The translations under genes and the position numbers were made by a program. A stretch of DNA of 64,000 bases from Amoebidium appalachense (Eukaryota; Ichthyosporea), in assembly GCA_963693365.1 (NCBI GenBank), contig CAVNZM010000005.1:6262001-6326000 (forward strand), given 5' to 3'. Shown here in pieces: positions 59,099 through 64,000 of the stretch. The stretch's first letter is position 1, and each line of letters starts with the position of its first letter. The notes under the pieces were generated by a model. The model was not told the DNA's origin, did not search any database, and was given only the letters and a program-made list of their open reading frames with translations.

Positions 59099-59336
59099 CC
59101 CTCCCCACCCACCCTTGTCTATAATGCATACTCTTTTATCATGAATGCATACTCTGCACTCTACACTATAACCAACCAACCCCCCCCCCCCCCCCCTCCT
59201 CCTCCTCCTCCCCCCCCCCGCGCACACACACTCTAAACACACCCACACACACACTCCGCAAACACACACTCCACACACGCACACACACACGTGCACACGT
59301 ACACGCGCGCACACACACACACACCCACACACACGT

Positions 59337-59422
<86 letters not shown>

Positions 59423-59463
59423 ACACACACATACACACACGTAACGCACACACACCCCCCAGG
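56984..59463. repeat. GA-rich, poly-C and CA block upstream of the RNF121-like gene
   Basis: GA-rich (57108-57215), unique (57220-57655), poly-C-rich (57666-57770), CA array (57895-58140), poly-C-rich (58163-59100, longest at 59041-59097) and CA array (59221-59450) running almost to the gene's start codon. Poly-C then dominates the plus strand through the gene. Confidence 0.9.

Positions 59464-64000
<4,537 letters not shown>

Overview
This is eukaryotic nuclear DNA. Genes are split by GT-AG introns, and the space between and inside them is packed with (CA)n/(TG)n, (GA)n and long poly-C/poly-G tracts. Most long open frames (His-Thr, Cys-Val, Pro and Gly runs) are translations of these repeats and are not genes. 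The recognisable genes are a syntenin-like tandem-PDZ protein, an RNF121/RNF175-type membrane E3 ligase, a BTB-BACK protein, a single C2H2 zinc-finger factor and a PdxT/SNO-type glutaminase for vitamin B6 synthesis. Together these suggest an opisthokont on the holozoan side that has kept de novo pyridoxal-phosphate synthesis, such as a unicellular relative of animals or an early-branching animal like a sponge. The lineage is inferred from gene content only.

Layout. 1-5940: a 5'-truncated non-LTR retrotransposon (LINE-A, one 1554-aa RT/RNase H frame) inserted with a 17-bp target duplication immediately downstream of a CCAAT/TATA promoter. 5940-11600: the displaced host sequence, microsatellites and a unique CCAAT-rich stretch. 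11642-16323: a five-exon zinc-finger gene of 740 aa. 16.3-22.0 kb: 3' flank, a minisatellite, GA/G tracts and a large palindrome. 22024-29849: a nested mobile-element complex bounded by inverted ends and a 10-bp direct repeat, holding a two-ORF LINE (LINE-B), a 5'-truncated relative (LINE-C) and a unit that shares LINE-C's 3' tail. 30710-31657: the intronless syntenin-like gene. 32-37.6 kb: simple repeats. 37833-39371 (minus): a three-exon gene for a predicted secreted, GPI-anchored protein. 42.4-43.7 kb: a frameshifted tyrosine-recombinase pseudogene. 44800-49087: a three-exon BTB-BACK gene with a one-base frameshift in exon 1. 50008-54611 (minus): a five-exon PdxT gene, convergent with the BTB gene. 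55448-56511: a TA-flanked element with 24-bp terminal inverted repeats. 59464 to past the window end: the 5' part of an RNF121-like gene, whose third exon is preceded by two partial copies of itself.

The host genes do not form an operon or an obvious pathway. The main cross-cutting signals are: CCAAT motifs saturating one gene in all three codon phases; a short interspersed repeat that repeatedly abuts poly-C; recurrent (C)n(A)n composite tracts; and LINE-derived 3' tails shared between elements. I found no rRNA, tRNA or CRISPR array. All exon boundaries were derived by hand from splice sites and reading-phase agreement.
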